From Arthrinium phaeospermum (lineage: Eukaryota > Ascomycota > Sordariomycetes > Amphisphaeriales > Apiosporaceae): a stretch of DNA of 64,000 nucleotides. The stretch covers positions 1,426,001 to 1,490,000 of the forward strand of contig QYRS01000013.1 of assembly GCA_006503535.1 (NCBI GenBank), read 5' to 3'. Position numbers and translations under genes: made by a program. Of this stretch, positions 1 through 10,965 are shown piece after piece (the stretch's first letter is position 1; every line of letters begins with the position of its first letter). The notes under the pieces are model-generated. The model saw only the letters and a list, made by a program, of their open reading frames with translations, had not been told where the DNA came from and made no database searches.

Positions 1-2944
1 AGGAGGGACCCCAGGCCCCCTCGCTGAGACGCTGAGACTGATACAGTTAAGGGTCTCGTGCCAGCCAGTTGCGGGCGTGGATCAGCCCCCTAATGAGCCC
101 TTGGCACACGTCCAAGGATACGCTACAAGCGCCGTCAAAGGCTCAGCCACTATGGCGGTTACGTGTACAGTAGACCTAAACACCACCACGCAAAATAGTG
201 CAACGAAAAGATGCGCAATCAGACTCGCATGCAAGCATCTAGTAGTATGTGGTACAATACAAGGCCATGCAGTCAATAATGGATGAATAAGAACAACTGC
301 GTATCCCATCACATCAGAGCGACGATCTGGGCAGCCTGGGCAAATGGGCGCGCGCGCTTTCCCCGTCAATGTGATGAGCTTTGAGCTGTCAATCAAATAG
401 GTAGGTAGGTACATGTAGGTACCCGTAAAATGGGTAGGCAGAGATCCGCGTTGCCGACCTCCTTCGGCAGACGTGCCGCGCACTTTCTGACTTACAGCAC
501 CCGAGTTCCGGTCAAAGCGACATTGTCTCCTCTGTTGCAGTGAACATGTCAGTGCCAGTGCCAGTACTCCGTACATCATGTGAGTAGGTAGGTTACAGAG
601 TGTTGCCGGTTTCTGAGACCTTTTCAGGCTTTTCACAGTGTCTTTTTCTGCTTGGAGGTGCCACCAGCAGGGCGGAGCAATTTTCATGCCCCCAAATTGA
701 CCCAAAAGGTCCCAAAGGAACAAGCCGTCGGTCAGACTCGAGGGAAACCCGAATTGTCCGCGCAGAAAGAACGGAAGGGTCACATTGAACGAGGTGAAAG
801 AAGGTGGCAAGGCGGCCCAGGTTGCACTTTCACCGTCTTGATGCATGCTTAAATATAAATCAGATGCAAGTATACTTACTGTAAGGTAGGACCGGCTGGG
901 GGCTGAAGAGGCAAAGGGGTTTGTTTCTATATTAGGTAGATGCTGAGCCGAGCCGGGGCTGATTCGTGCTTTCGAGCTGATTTCATTAATCTTCAAGATG
1001 GCGCGGTTAGGTGGCCATTTGCCGGCTGCTTGGCGCGGTCCAGCTGCAAAGCAAAAGGGTGCTTCTTTTGGGGGGGGGGGCGTTGTTTCAGATTGGAATA
1101 CCCACCGTTCGCCGATTCATATTATTAGCCATCGCATCATCACAGCAGAGTGTTCTGAAGTCTGAAGGCTGAAGAATCGCGATGCTCCCCCGGATCCTGA
1201 CCTCTAATCCTGCTTAGGTACTAGACGAGCTGATCAACCAAACATGGCAGATGAAGCCGGCCTGGCAGGGGTCAAGTGAGTGAGTGGATTACTGTGCCCT
1301 CTTCCCCAGACGATCAGTCTCTTTTGCTCCGCGATCGCTGCACCGTTTCTGTGGTCGCCGTCTCAGGTGGGATTTCTTCCAAACACTCGCCCGCCCGGAG
1401 AGTCTAGGCCTAAGTATCCAACAGCTGCCGAGGGTCCGTTCCTCTAGGGGATCGCCCCCCGGCCAGATGTTAGTTGATAAGGCATGGAGGGGTGCGGGTC
1501 TCTTGAATTCTCCGGCCGCGCTACCATCATTTTGAATCTGTGAAGATGTCGATGTCGAGAAGCGCTTCCGGTCCGCATCGGGCTCGTCCCATTCTGCTTG
1601 CTCAAGAGCTCAATATGTACAGTAGATAATTTTAGTGGACCAGACCAGCGGCCGGGACCGTCACTACAAGTAGTGTCGCTCAGCAGCGACCGTCGTTTCG
1701 CTGTATTAGTAGAGGCCAAACCTTCCGCGGAATGGAGATTCTCGTTCTTGATATCAGGCTATGCAGGTACCCGATGGACTATTCCCCCCCATTCCCGGGC
1801 TAAACCATTCTCCGTGCTGGATATTGATTATGAGTAACGGACGTCTTTACACAGTCTGCAATTCTGAGCTCAGATTGCACCCCTCTAATCTCCTAGCTTA
1901 TTCCCATGTACGTGTGTCGATCGTAACTGCAAGCCAGCATGGGCTTTTCGGTTGATACGAGGATAGGCCGCAGGCTTGGCGATGTAAAAATAAAAGCAGC
2001 TGCTCACAAACTGACAGCGAACCCCCCGGCACCGATGAGCTGTTCATTCGGAATTAGGACGGGGAGGGCATCATACGTTTTGTTTGCGCTCGCTGCTAGC
2101 TAGTAGTAGCTGGATTGCAGCAATGGTAGCAGTGAGGAGAAGAAGGAAGCAGACCTCGTGTGCTGGCACTCCTTGCGCGCATACTACTACACGGTAAAAT
2201 TCTGTAGTCTTGGACTCTTGGACTCTTGGGCTCTGCGGCACACCAATGACAATCCCACGATGCTCGGCTGCCTGAACCCCATCCAACTAGCAGTTAGCTG
2301 CCGCGCTGGGTTTTGCTTCTTTCCAAGCATCGAGTCCACCCACCATCTTTCTCCTTTGGGTAATCATCTCGAGGCCTGCATGGGGGATGGGCCCTTCGTG
2401 TTGTTGGGAGCGGTCCATCGTTTCGGAACATGCAAGTTCGTTGGTGGTCAGACTTGCTTTTCCCAGCTGCATGGCACGCAAAATCATCGGATGCCAAGGC
2501 CGCCTATATGACATGGTCGCATACATTCGCCGTCATGGGTCCTACACACCGTCCTGAACTCCCACCCTGGTCTGCGTTTTTTCGCGGTGGCGGACGGGGG
2601 TTGTTGTTGTCGTCTTCGAGATCTGCGGCTGAGAAATGCGGTAGTATCTTGGGCTAGATCCTTGCGATACTCGTCAGACAACCCGGTCCAAGGGGGGAGA
2701 TGGGGAGATCTTGGCTTGATATTATTTCAGCTTACTATTATGTCGCTCTCTTTCAGGCCCAGTTGGGCCGTCGAGCTGCCGTCGAGCTTCTGAATACATA
2801 ATGGGCGGCATGTCGCCCGTCAGCATTCTCAGATCCTTCTCTTCGCATCCGCATCCGCATCCGCCCCTTGCCCGCGGCACTACACTCGTTTACCGACGCC
2901 CAGATTAGGTCATCCATCACTTTCGTTTAGAATCTCTATCCAAG
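1..2944. other. Gene-poor region upstream of the chitin deacetylase
   Basis: I see no supportable gene here. Open frames are short or show no codon bias, and none resembles a known family. The longest, on the minus strand at 82-996, looks like chance. The stretch holds an 11-G run at 1070-1080 and a copy of the 12-mer ACATGTAGGTAC at 411-422 that recurs elsewhere in the window. A short GCATCC repeat near 2846 lies just upstream of the deacetylase and is probably part of its promoter or leader. Confidence 0.6.
1070..1080 (+). repeat. Poly-G tract (11 G)
   Basis: An uninterrupted run of 11 G in non-coding DNA. It is noted because several genes in the window carry apparent single-base losses in G/C runs, so the true length of this tract may also be uncertain. 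Confidence 0.85.
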
Positions 2945-4745
2945 ATGCGGGCTTCTTCGATCCTGTCGTACGCCCTCGCAAGCAGTGTCGTTGCTGCCTC
3001 TGCCTCTTCCCGTCTCCAGCTCAAGCGGGATGTTTCCCCTGACATGACATGCGGAAACACCGAAGCCGGGTCCAAGGGGTATACGTGCCCCGACAACCTG
3101 TGCTGTTCATCACAGTCAGTCACGGCTATACCAGAACTCAAATATACATACATATAAAGGGGTATACGCTGACCTATTTGCTTTAGTGGATGGTGCGGTA
3201 GCACCAACGACTACTGCGGTGCCGATGTGGGCTGCCAACCCCAATTCGGCGCCTGCGCAGCCGGCACTGGTGATGGCGGCAACTCGGGCTCAGACTCGGG
3301 ACGCTGTGGTCCTAACAACGGCAACGCCGTCTGCAGCTCTACCGAGTGCTGTTCGGCCGAAGGGTAAGTGTGCTGGGTGTACTAGGGTTTTTTTTGTCGA
3401 AGTATAACCTGCTGACAACCGTCGTCAGGTACTGTGGTACTACCCCTGATCACTGCAAGGCCCCCGACTGCCTGTTCGAGTTCGGACCGGCTTGTGATGC
3501 CAATAAGGTACCTTCCGGCACCAACACGACCACCCTGCCGAGATCCAAGCTTGGCAACGTTGCCTACGGAGGTGCTGGCATCTATAGCTGCGAGAAGACA
3601 GGTATGGTCCAACTTTTCGTACCTGCTTCAGCCACTTGTACTCAGGTCGCCGGTTTACTAACATACTGTCTCTCCCATGCAGGCACCGTGGCTCTGACCT
3701 ACGACGACGGCCCCAGCGGCTACACCAACGACCTGCTCGACCTGCTCGCCAAGTACAACGCCAAGGCGACCTTCTTCATGACGGGCGTCAACAACAACAA
3801 GGGCCAGATCGACGACCCGGCGACGCCCTTCCCCGCCGTCATCAAGCGCCAGCACGCCGACGGCCACCAGATCGCCTCGCACACGTGGTCGCACGCGGAC
3901 CTGTCCGTCATCACCTCGGCCCAGCGCCGCGACGAGATGGTCAAGCTCGAGATGGCGGTCCGCAACATCCTCGGCTTCGTGCCCACCTACATGCGGCCCC
4001 CCTACTCGTCGTGCACGGCCGAGAGCGGCTGCGAGCGCGACATGGAGCAGCTCGGCTACCACGTCGTCTACTTCGACCTCGACACCCAGGATTACCTGCA
4101 CACCGCGGCCGACCAGATCCAGACCTCCAAGGACATCGTCACCCAGTTCTTCGCCGGCCAGCAGAGCGCCGCCTTCGACGCCCTGTCCATCGGCCACGAC
4201 ATCCACTTCCAGACCGTCTACAACCTGACCGAGTTCATGCTGCAGACCGTCTCGCAGCAGGGCTACAGGTTCGTCACCGTCGGCGAGTGCCTCAACGACC
4301 CCGTCGAGAACTGGTACCGCACCGACGCCTCCGCCCCGGCCCCGGCCCCGGCCTCGTCGGCCCCTGTCAAGCAGCCGGTCGTGTCCTCCACCAGCTCCGT
4401 TGCCTTCCAGGTCAGCAGCACCCTCAGCAGCGCCACGCGCGCGGCTACTGCGACCACTCCCACGACATCAGCGGGAGCCCCTCCTCCTCCTCCTCCTCCT
4501 CCTCCCCCTGCTGGGCCTTCCGGCGGACCTGCGCCTCCTAAGCCCAACACTCCGGCTCCCGGCCCGCCCCCGCCGCCCAAGGCCAAGACGCCCCGAGGTA
4601 CTTCGCTCTTCCATCCCTAGTGTGCGCCCAGGTCTAACGAGCGTGATCAGAAATGGTACAGGAATGGATTGACCAGCTCAAGTCGAGGTTCCCCGGAATG
4701 AAGGACAAGTTAGGTGATCTCAGCAACTACTGGCGTGGCCACTAG
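2945..4745 (+). CDS. Secreted chitin deacetylase with two CBM18 chitin-binding domains
   Basis: Predicted to remove acetyl groups from chitin (carbohydrate esterase 4), acting outside the cell on the fungal wall. I place five exons: 2945-3114, 3187-3363, 3429-3601, 3683-4597 and 4651-4745 (509 residues). Residues 1-22 form a signal peptide, followed by a KR site at 27-28. Two Cys-rich CBM18 modules lie at about 36-78 and 93-135; the intron 1 splice creates the CCSSHGWCG core. The NodB domain starts near 174, with TYDDG (179-183), HTWSH (240-244), RPPYSS and the FDLDTQDY segment. A Pro/Ala/Ser-rich tail follows. Reading through the fourth donor stops at 4620. Splicing a 53-bp intron (branch CTAAC, acceptor 4650) gives a better end, GDLSNYWRGH. 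The start is the first ATG and leads straight into the signal peptide. Family assignment is firm; the last exon is likely but not proven. Confidence 0.9.
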
Positions 4746-5401
4746 TGTCATAACAAACACGACACAGGGGTTGATGTGAGACAGGAGAATTAATACAGGC
4801 TTCGCCAACACACGGAGGTGAAGCTCTCAAATAAGACGTACATATGCCGGATGCTTTGGGATCCAAAGCTCGGATATACATAGATATACTTAATAAGAGA
4901 CTGTATCATTACGATATGTTCGCGACTACTGACAACACCGTATAAATGGTTGTCACTTTAACAGTATATTTTAGCCTGTAGGAGGGCTTCGGTCAAACGA
5001 ATTTGTACGTATTACCTGTAAGGGTATCTGGTTAATGACCGCGTATTTTAGCCGCGTTGCTCGGTTGAGAGACCATCCTATCACTTGCCTCCGAGCCCAA
5101 TCAATAAACAGATGCAACCCAACTGCATGTAGTGGACTTATACACTGCACACTGCCCATGCTTCGCTCGTTTGCATAGCCTACCGCGAGCGAGCCTACTT
5201 GCCCTGCTTTGCCCAGTAGAACATATCTTCAACATGAAAATGAATTTGATGGCATGTAGTGAAGATAGAATGAAAACATTTGATACATTTATATGCTTGA
5301 TCGGACTCTCTGGTTTACCTCCCGATTCTAGGCGTTTGATACAGCTCTTCGAAAACACGCGGCTACTACCAAGGTAGTAGTCCTCTTGGATACCACCCAT
5401 C
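4746..5401. other. Intergenic region between convergent genes
   Basis: This is the space between the 3' ends of the deacetylase (plus) and the DUF1640 gene (minus). It is moderately AT-rich and should hold both 3' UTRs. I see no gene, RNA or repeat in it. Confidence 0.6.
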
Positions 5402-6286
5402 TTACATGAGGAGTCTCCAGGCACCGAGAAGCAGAGCAGCGAAACCAGTGCATACACCCATGAGCCACTGCAACGTCTGGAACTTGACCTGTTCCAGCTT
5501 CTCCCGCAGAGTCGCGACCTCCTGTTCGATCTTGGTCTCCGTCTCCTTGATCTTCAGCTCCTGGTTTGCGGCCTCCTCCCGTATGCGCCCCTTTTCCAGG
5601 TTGAGGTCGAGCCGCACCGACGCCTGCGTGCGGCCGATCTCGTCGCGTAGCCGGCTGTTGAGCTTGGTGATGTCGTTGGTGAGCCGCTCGTGCTCCACGC
5701 GCGTCGTGCTCGACTCGGTGCTGTCCGCCGAGAGCAGCTCGGAGCGCAGCTTGGCAAAGTCGACTTTTTGGGTGTAGGTCGCCTTGGCCGCGTCTTCGCG
5801 AAGGACCATGGTTCGGGTCAGGTTTTGTATGCTGGTGAGGTGTTAACTGACAGCTGCGCTCAGAAATAGCGATATCGGCCAAACGAAAACGAACCTCTCC
5901 TCGATGACGTCGTTCAGAACCTTCATCATCGCCGCCGACTGGTCCTCAGTGAAACCCTCGCTTTGCAACCGTTGTACAAACTTCAAGGTATCGAAGTGGT
6001 GATCGCGCATCCGTGGCGCCGTCGAGTGAAACGACCGTCGGAGCGCCGGGTTTCGTAGAATAGACGAGGGGCGCTGAGGTTGCGACCTCGTTCCCGACTG
6101 AGGAGCCCGCCAGCTTGTCGTTGAGCCTGACGCATGGCCGGGCTGGAAAGAGGCGGTTTGGATCTGTTGCGACAGTATAATGCTCGATTTAAAGCCCCTT
6201 GAGGTTGTGGCGGGTCCCTGCCAGCTGAGACGAGGCAATAAGAACCTCGGAAGCGATTGTGCCGCATGCATAGTAGTGTTTGCCAT
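5402..6286 (-). CDS. FMP32: Mitochondrial DUF1640 / CCDC90-family inner-membrane protein (Fmp32-like)
   Basis: Two exons, 6286-5895 and 5831-5402, joined across a 63-bp intron (donor GTTCGT), give 273 residues. The N-terminus is basic, Ser/Thr-rich and lacks acidic residues, as expected for a mitochondrial presequence. The family core then reads FDTLKFVQRLQSEGFTEDQ and, across the splice, DVIEESIQNLTRTMVLRED. A long coiled coil (about 165-240) ends in one membrane segment with a short tail (WLMGVCTGFAALLLGAWRLL). This is the layout of the DUF1640 family, which includes yeast Fmp32 and animal MCUR1/CCDC90B. Members sit in the inner mitochondrial membrane and have been tied to respiratory assembly or calcium uptake; which role applies here cannot be told. 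A CACGTG box lies about 140 bp upstream. Confidence 0.87.
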
Positions 6287-6618
6287 GGCTGAATTGGGTC
6301 GAATGAGCGATGGGTTAGTACGACAAAAGAGAACAAGACGATCTGAAGAAGATGCGGTAAATGAGTGGTATGGAACGTGGACTCGGATGTATCTTGGATG
6401 TGATGTGGCCGGCGATGGTATGGCGCACGTGGCTAGTCCCGAACTGTTCCTAGGTCACCTTATTTGAGGTCTTCCGCCATCGGCAGGAAATTGTCACCGC
6501 ACGGGCCCCTTATACAACGTGCATGGAACGTCGACGACCAAGACGACCACAAAAATTGGCAGTCTCCAACTGATGTCGTTGGATAAGCCACACTAATGAC
6601 AAAAATGACAAAAGGTAA
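6287..6618. other. Upstream region of the DUF1640 gene
   Basis: Promoter and leader of the minus-strand mitochondrial gene, reaching to the 3' end of the tRNA. A CACGTG hexamer sits at 6426-6431. No other feature is visible. Confidence 0.5.
6426..6431. promoter_or_regulatory. CACGTG box upstream of the mitochondrial DUF1640 gene
   Basis: A palindromic E-box/CDEI-type hexamer about 140 bp before the start codon. In fungi such boxes bind bHLH factors of the Cbf1/USF type. Function here is inferred from position only. Confidence 0.3.
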
Positions 6619-6722
6619 TGTCCTGGGGGAGACTCGAACTCTCGACCTTTGGATATCTGAACTTCTAATTCAGTCATATTGACATATGAGACCAACGCTC
6701 TAACCAACTGAGCCACCAAGAC
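6619..6722 (-). tRNA. tRNA-Met (CAT), elongator type, with intron
   Basis: Read on the minus strand, the acceptor arm GTCTTGG pairs with CCAGGAC, followed by discriminator A. The D-arm/A-box (TGGCTCAGTTGG) and T-arm/B-box (GAGTTCGAGTC) are canonical. The anticodon stem TTGGT/TCCAA leaves a 31-39 T-T pair, as in yeast elongator tRNA-Met, and the loop reads CTCATA then A. A 30-nt intron (plus coordinates 6655-6684) interrupts it at the canonical 37/38 position, so the mature tRNA is 74 nt before CCA addition. Anticodon CAT and the absence of initiator hallmarks point to elongator Met. Confidence 0.93.
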
Positions 6723-7030
6723 ATGTTTTGCTTGTTGTTGTAAATCTCCCTCGTATCTGAAATCAGATGACTGCCATCTTTTGCTTTCCCATCAAGTTCT
6801 GTATGGTGCAACCAGGTATGCAGGTCTGCACCCTTTACGCAGCTTAGTATGTAGTATCGTCGTATTCTTCTTGTTGGGTATAACTTTAATCGATGAAACC
6901 CACAATAACACGATACCTGTAAGGAGCAATACCAATGGTTGAGACAATACTATGAAAGTGAAGGGAACGTTGCCGACTGCAGTCGGCCTTTGCAAAACCA
7001 ATCCCCATGAACCCCATGAACTCATTGCAG
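6723..7030. other. Short intergenic stretch between tRNA and dehydrogenase gene
   Basis: About 300 bp carrying the 5' flank of the tRNA gene and the 3' flank of the dehydrogenase gene, both on the minus strand. Nothing else is recognisable. Confidence 0.5.
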
Positions 7031-7983
7031 CTATACTTCGAACCGCGCAAGCTCCGCCTCCGTCCACTCCCACAGGCGCCTCGCATAGTCGTCATCTTTG
7101 GCGACGGCGCTCTGTGTGCCGCCCTTGCCAACACTAGTATAGTACTCGCCGCTGACGGCGTCCTTGGAGACGGACGCCCAAAGTTGGTTCTTCGCCCCGT
7201 GGTCCGGCGTTTGGAAAAGCGGCGTGTACGAAAGGACTGTCATGATCTTGGTTTGCACGGCCAGGCTCAAGTAGGAATCCGCCATCGAGTGCGCCAGGTT
7301 CGTCGTCACCATGCCCGGGTGCACGGCCGCGGCCTTGATCTGCGGAAACCGCTTCGCCAGCTCGCGCGCAAAGAGCACGTTGGCGAGCTTGCTGACGCCG
7401 TAACGCCTCACCGTAGAGACGTTCATCGTCTCGCTCTTGAGCAGGTCCAGGTCGAGGCCGACTTTCGGCAGGGCGAGCTTGTGCCCTTCCGAGCTCATGA
7501 CGACGACGCGGACGTCGGGCTTGTCGTCGAGCTCGGCCGTCTTCAGGAGGAGGGGAGCAGCAGCTTGGTGAGCAGCGCGTGGCCCATGTGGTTCGTGCCG
7601 AACTGCAACTCGTAGCCGTCGGCGGTGAGGCCGGGCGGGTTGCACATGATCCCCGCGTTCAGCATCAGGATATCCAGGCGCGGCGACTCTGCGCGCAGCC
7701 GCTGCGCCGCTTTCTGCACCGTGGCCAGCGAGGCAAGGTCGAGCTCTAGGAACTCGATCGGCGTCCCGCCGCCCCCGTCGGGCCCCAGCTCCTTCTGGAT
7801 CTCGGCGATGGCGGCCTTTGCCTTCTCGGCGTTGCGGGCGGCGAGCCAGATCTTGGCGGGGCCATGCCGCGCGTAATGCTTGACACAGGCTTTCCCAAGA
7901 CCTATGTTGGCGCCGGTGACACAGATCACCTTGCCTTGGAGATCGGGAAGGTCTCTTTCTGGGTCAAACGCTGGGCTGGGCAT
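7031..7983 (-). pseudogene. Short-chain dehydrogenase/reductase (retinol-dehydrogenase-like), frameshifted
   Basis: NAD(P)-dependent oxidoreductase of the classical SDR superfamily, closest in style to fungal retinol dehydrogenase/WW-oxidoreductase-like proteins. The cofactor motif TGANIGLG lies at residues 23-30 and NAG at 109-111. Downstream, in a different frame, come the SS of the catalytic serine and YGVSK (about 195-199). The two halves are contiguous in family terms but are separated by a minus-one shift at the GGGG run 7552-7555. One more base there would give a standard intact protein of 317 residues without introns. No GT-AG intron can explain the shift without removing conserved residues. 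Since the rest of the frame is clean and well biased, a sequencing or assembly error is as likely as a real recent lesion. Substrate is unknown. Confidence 0.8.
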
Positions 7984-8782
7984 GTTGTATTATTTGCCGG
8001 GTCCGCTTGTTGGGTGTTGGGTGTTGTCTGCGACCTTGGGTGTATACAGCCGATCAGGATACCGCCAGTAAGCAATCAACTGCTCCAATGAACAACAGGT
8101 CCTCCGGGCATTTGTAGAAGCGATGGTTGTTGGGTAGCACAGCAAGATACCATTTTGCCAAGAGCCTGCATTTCAATTACGAGAAGAGAAATTGTATTTG
8201 GCTGTCATTGACTCCTTGCTTCCCGATGCTGCAGTTTTATTACGCACCCTCCCACAACTCATGTCGGCTACGCTGGAATGAAGCATCGTTTGCCGGGCCC
8301 TCCGTATCTACCTGCAGGGGAGAGAGCTGGCCTAATTTTAGTCGAAGTCAATGGGCTAACAGCTGGGGGGCCTGGAGATCCGGGGTTGGTGGACCCCCGT
8401 AGGTTAGCTGCCCGTTCCAACATCAACGATCGCTTATATTGCGCGTGCTGCTGATGCTTAATCGCTGCGTTGCCGGTCGAAAACAGCAGCTGTGGCTTCT
8501 TAAGGCCTCGGTTCTAGCATCATTACGGCCAAGCTGAATGGAACGCTGAAGATGCATGCATGTGTGTAGAGATGGCGCAGTCACTTTGACCATGAGTACT
8601 CCGTACCTTGCCGTTGATAAGATAAGACAAGCAGTGCTTGGGCCATAGCTCACCTTTAGTTGCGTAGGTACCTAACCCGAGACGTCACAATCGTTCGTCC
8701 GCCTTCCTCGAGCATTGAAGTACAACAAAACCAACACACCACCTCGACGTCTTGAGAGGCTCACCGCAACTCAAATACCATC
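7984..8782. other. Divergent promoter region between dehydrogenase and VPS37 genes
   Basis: About 800 bp between two divergently transcribed genes, so it should contain both promoters. I see no coding signal, RNA gene or strong repeat. Confidence 0.5.
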
Positions 8783-9671
8783 ATGTACAGCCCTACGCCA
8801 CCTCCCCCGATACCGCCGCCGAAACCTAGCAGCCATGACGCCAGCCGCTTGGGTACCCCCGCCACATCCCAGTCCCCGCGTCCACCGCCGATACCAGACA
8901 TGTTGGACGGGAGAGGGAAAGCTGCCGTCACAGACTCGGCAGGCTTGATACCTGCCGCGCGTCAGGCTCAACCTCCGGAGGAGATCCAAGATCCGGGAGA
9001 GCAGTGGCTACCAAAGCTGCTGCAAGACAAATCGTGAGTCCTATCCTATTCTAACACCAATACAATGACAACTCTCTACTATTGTCCTTTACACATAATG
9101 CTAACAGTTCATCTTGCCTCGCAACTACAGCAAACAAGACCTGGCCGATATCCTCTCCGACCCAAACATCCTGAACGCCCTCACGCACGCGCCCGAAACG
9201 GGGCACCCCTCCCTCCTGGCCTCGCACGCCGGTCTGCAGTCGGCTCTGACGGAGAACCTGACGCTCGCGGCGCACCTCGTCGACCTCGAGACGCGCGTGT
9301 CGCAGCAGCGCACGCAGGCGCAGGCGCAACTGCTGTCTACCCACGCGCTGGAGCGACAGTGGCGGCAGAAGCAGGCCGAGATGGACGCGGCGCTGTCGTC
9401 GTTCGCGCCGGCCGCCCTGTACGGCCGTCTGACCCAGGCGCTGTCGGAGCAGGAGCAGATCTGCGAAGCGCTCGAGGAAAGCTTCCTGGACGGCGGCCGC
9501 GGGGCCCCGCCGCCGTCGCTGTCGTATGACGACGACGCAGCGGGCGGCCTGGCGACGGAGCGCGAGGTGCTGGACTGGGTGCGCCGGTACCGCGAGGCCA
9601 GGAAGCTGTACTACCTGCGGCAGGAGCGCAAGGAGAGGTGGAACGAGCGCCGTGTTGGTGGGTGGAGGTGA
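8783..9671 (+). CDS. VPS37: ESCRT-I subunit VPS37 (Mod(r) domain)
   Basis: Component of the ESCRT-I complex that sorts ubiquitinated cargo into multivesicular bodies at the endosome. Exons 8783-9033 and 9131-9671, with a 97-bp intron (donor GTGAGT), encode 263 residues. The first 50 or so are Pro/Ser-rich and disordered (MYSPTPPPPIPPP). A Mod(r) domain follows at about 75-240. It begins LPKLLQDKSKQDLADIL, with the splice inside the DKSK segment, and continues as a long helical coiled-coil region with ALTENLTLAAHLVDLE and a terminal VRRYREARKLYYLR helix. This layout fits fungal VPS37 proteins. The start ATG is the first in frame after an upstream stop. VPS23 and VPS28, the usual partners, are not in this window. 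Confidence 0.85.
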
Positions 9672-10965
9672 AGAGTCGTCCTCCTCCACCGGCCATTCTA
9701 CGGGTGATATAGCTACGGTGATGCTACTTTCTACGTTGCGCTATGGTTTTGATTGGATTGCCGGGACTGGCGGCACAGTCCGCGAGGGGGGGCTGCAAAT
9801 GGAGCGCCAGCAGCGCCCGCGTCAGGTCTTCATGCTTTATTAAATGTGAGATGATGCGCGAGCCTCATCGGATGATACCATACCCAAGCATAAGCGATCC
9901 CAACAAACCTCGAGGTGGTCGTGGTCGCTGTGCGACAGTACGATGCGCCGTTGCAAGGCCGGTTTCATTTTGATGCACATGGGTAGCTGTATCAGGCCAC
10001 GCCAGAGGTTTGGTTCGTCAGATCGGTGCATGATGCAGCAAAAAGCCGATTAATAACCAGCGATGACTGCCAACACATACACATCTTCTTTTCCACGCCA
10101 GCCGACAGCCCACGGCCTTATCCTATTCGATATTACTCGCTGTGTACATCCATACCACGGCGTCATTGTGTTGCGATATCCTGCGCACCCTGCACCCAAT
10201 GCCTGCGTGCTGTAGTCGGTCCGATATCAACGCTGTGCGTATGTACGCAACGCTCACTGTGCGCTGCCCCCCTTTCCAAGCTTTCCTTATTATGTTCTGC
10301 GATGCAGAACATCAACCCCCCGAAGAGGGCAGTAGTCTAGACTCGCCGGGGACTACGCGTGTGCTTCCGGACGGTCCCGCAAGGAAGGGATTCGCGCGTT
10401 GCAGATGACTATTGCCCGTTTTGTCGTGCTGCGCAGAGATCGCGTACGAGCCCCGTCGTCTCCCATCTGGTCAGGCATCTGGTGCCCGTCTCGGCGGCAG
10501 GCCGATGCTTCCGCGGGGTGATGATGGAAGCCAGCGTCGCATTTCAGTATTAGATGTTACCGGAAGAAAATGCGTGCCACATATTCTTGAACTTCATGAC
10601 TTTTGTTGAAACCACACCGGTCCATGACAAACCACAACAGGCATGTATTACAGCAGGCCGTCGGCATCTGAAGCCAAAAGGTATTCGTTTTTATTTCTTT
10701 TTCCTTGATGGTTACCCACCGACTTGCCTGCTTTACAAAGTCGCCTACTATCACGTAATAGCAGCAATTGCGGTGCAGTCCAAATCCACATCGGTGATGG
10801 TAGGGGCGGCCTGCTGTAGCGAAACTATATCTCGGGCCACCAAGGCACCGCTTTTGCCTCTCTTCACACAAAACACCAAAACTGGTGCCTTCAAATCATC
10901 TGGCACGCTACATTCGGTGCCTTGTCTCATCTCTCCTTTTTCTTTGTTCAACCGTATCGGCCTGT
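9672..10965. other. Intergenic region between convergent genes
   Basis: About 1.3 kb between the 3' ends of VPS37 (plus) and the unknown-function gene (minus). Short open frames exist on both strands but have no codon bias or family resemblance. I see no RNA gene or repeat. Confidence 0.55.

Noticed and set aside
82..996. 304-codon open frame on the minus strand
   Set aside because: No codon bias, an implausible mix of Cys/Trp/Pro, no recognisable motif and no splice support. Most likely chance in GC-balanced DNA.
3636..4541. Long Arg/Pro-rich frame overlapping the chitin deacetylase
   Set aside because: A shadow frame of the GC-rich catalytic exon; the NodB motifs are in the other frame.
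7500..7600. Intron instead of a frameshift in the short-chain dehydrogenase
   Set aside because: No GT-AG pair restores frame while keeping the contiguous conserved sequence on both sides.
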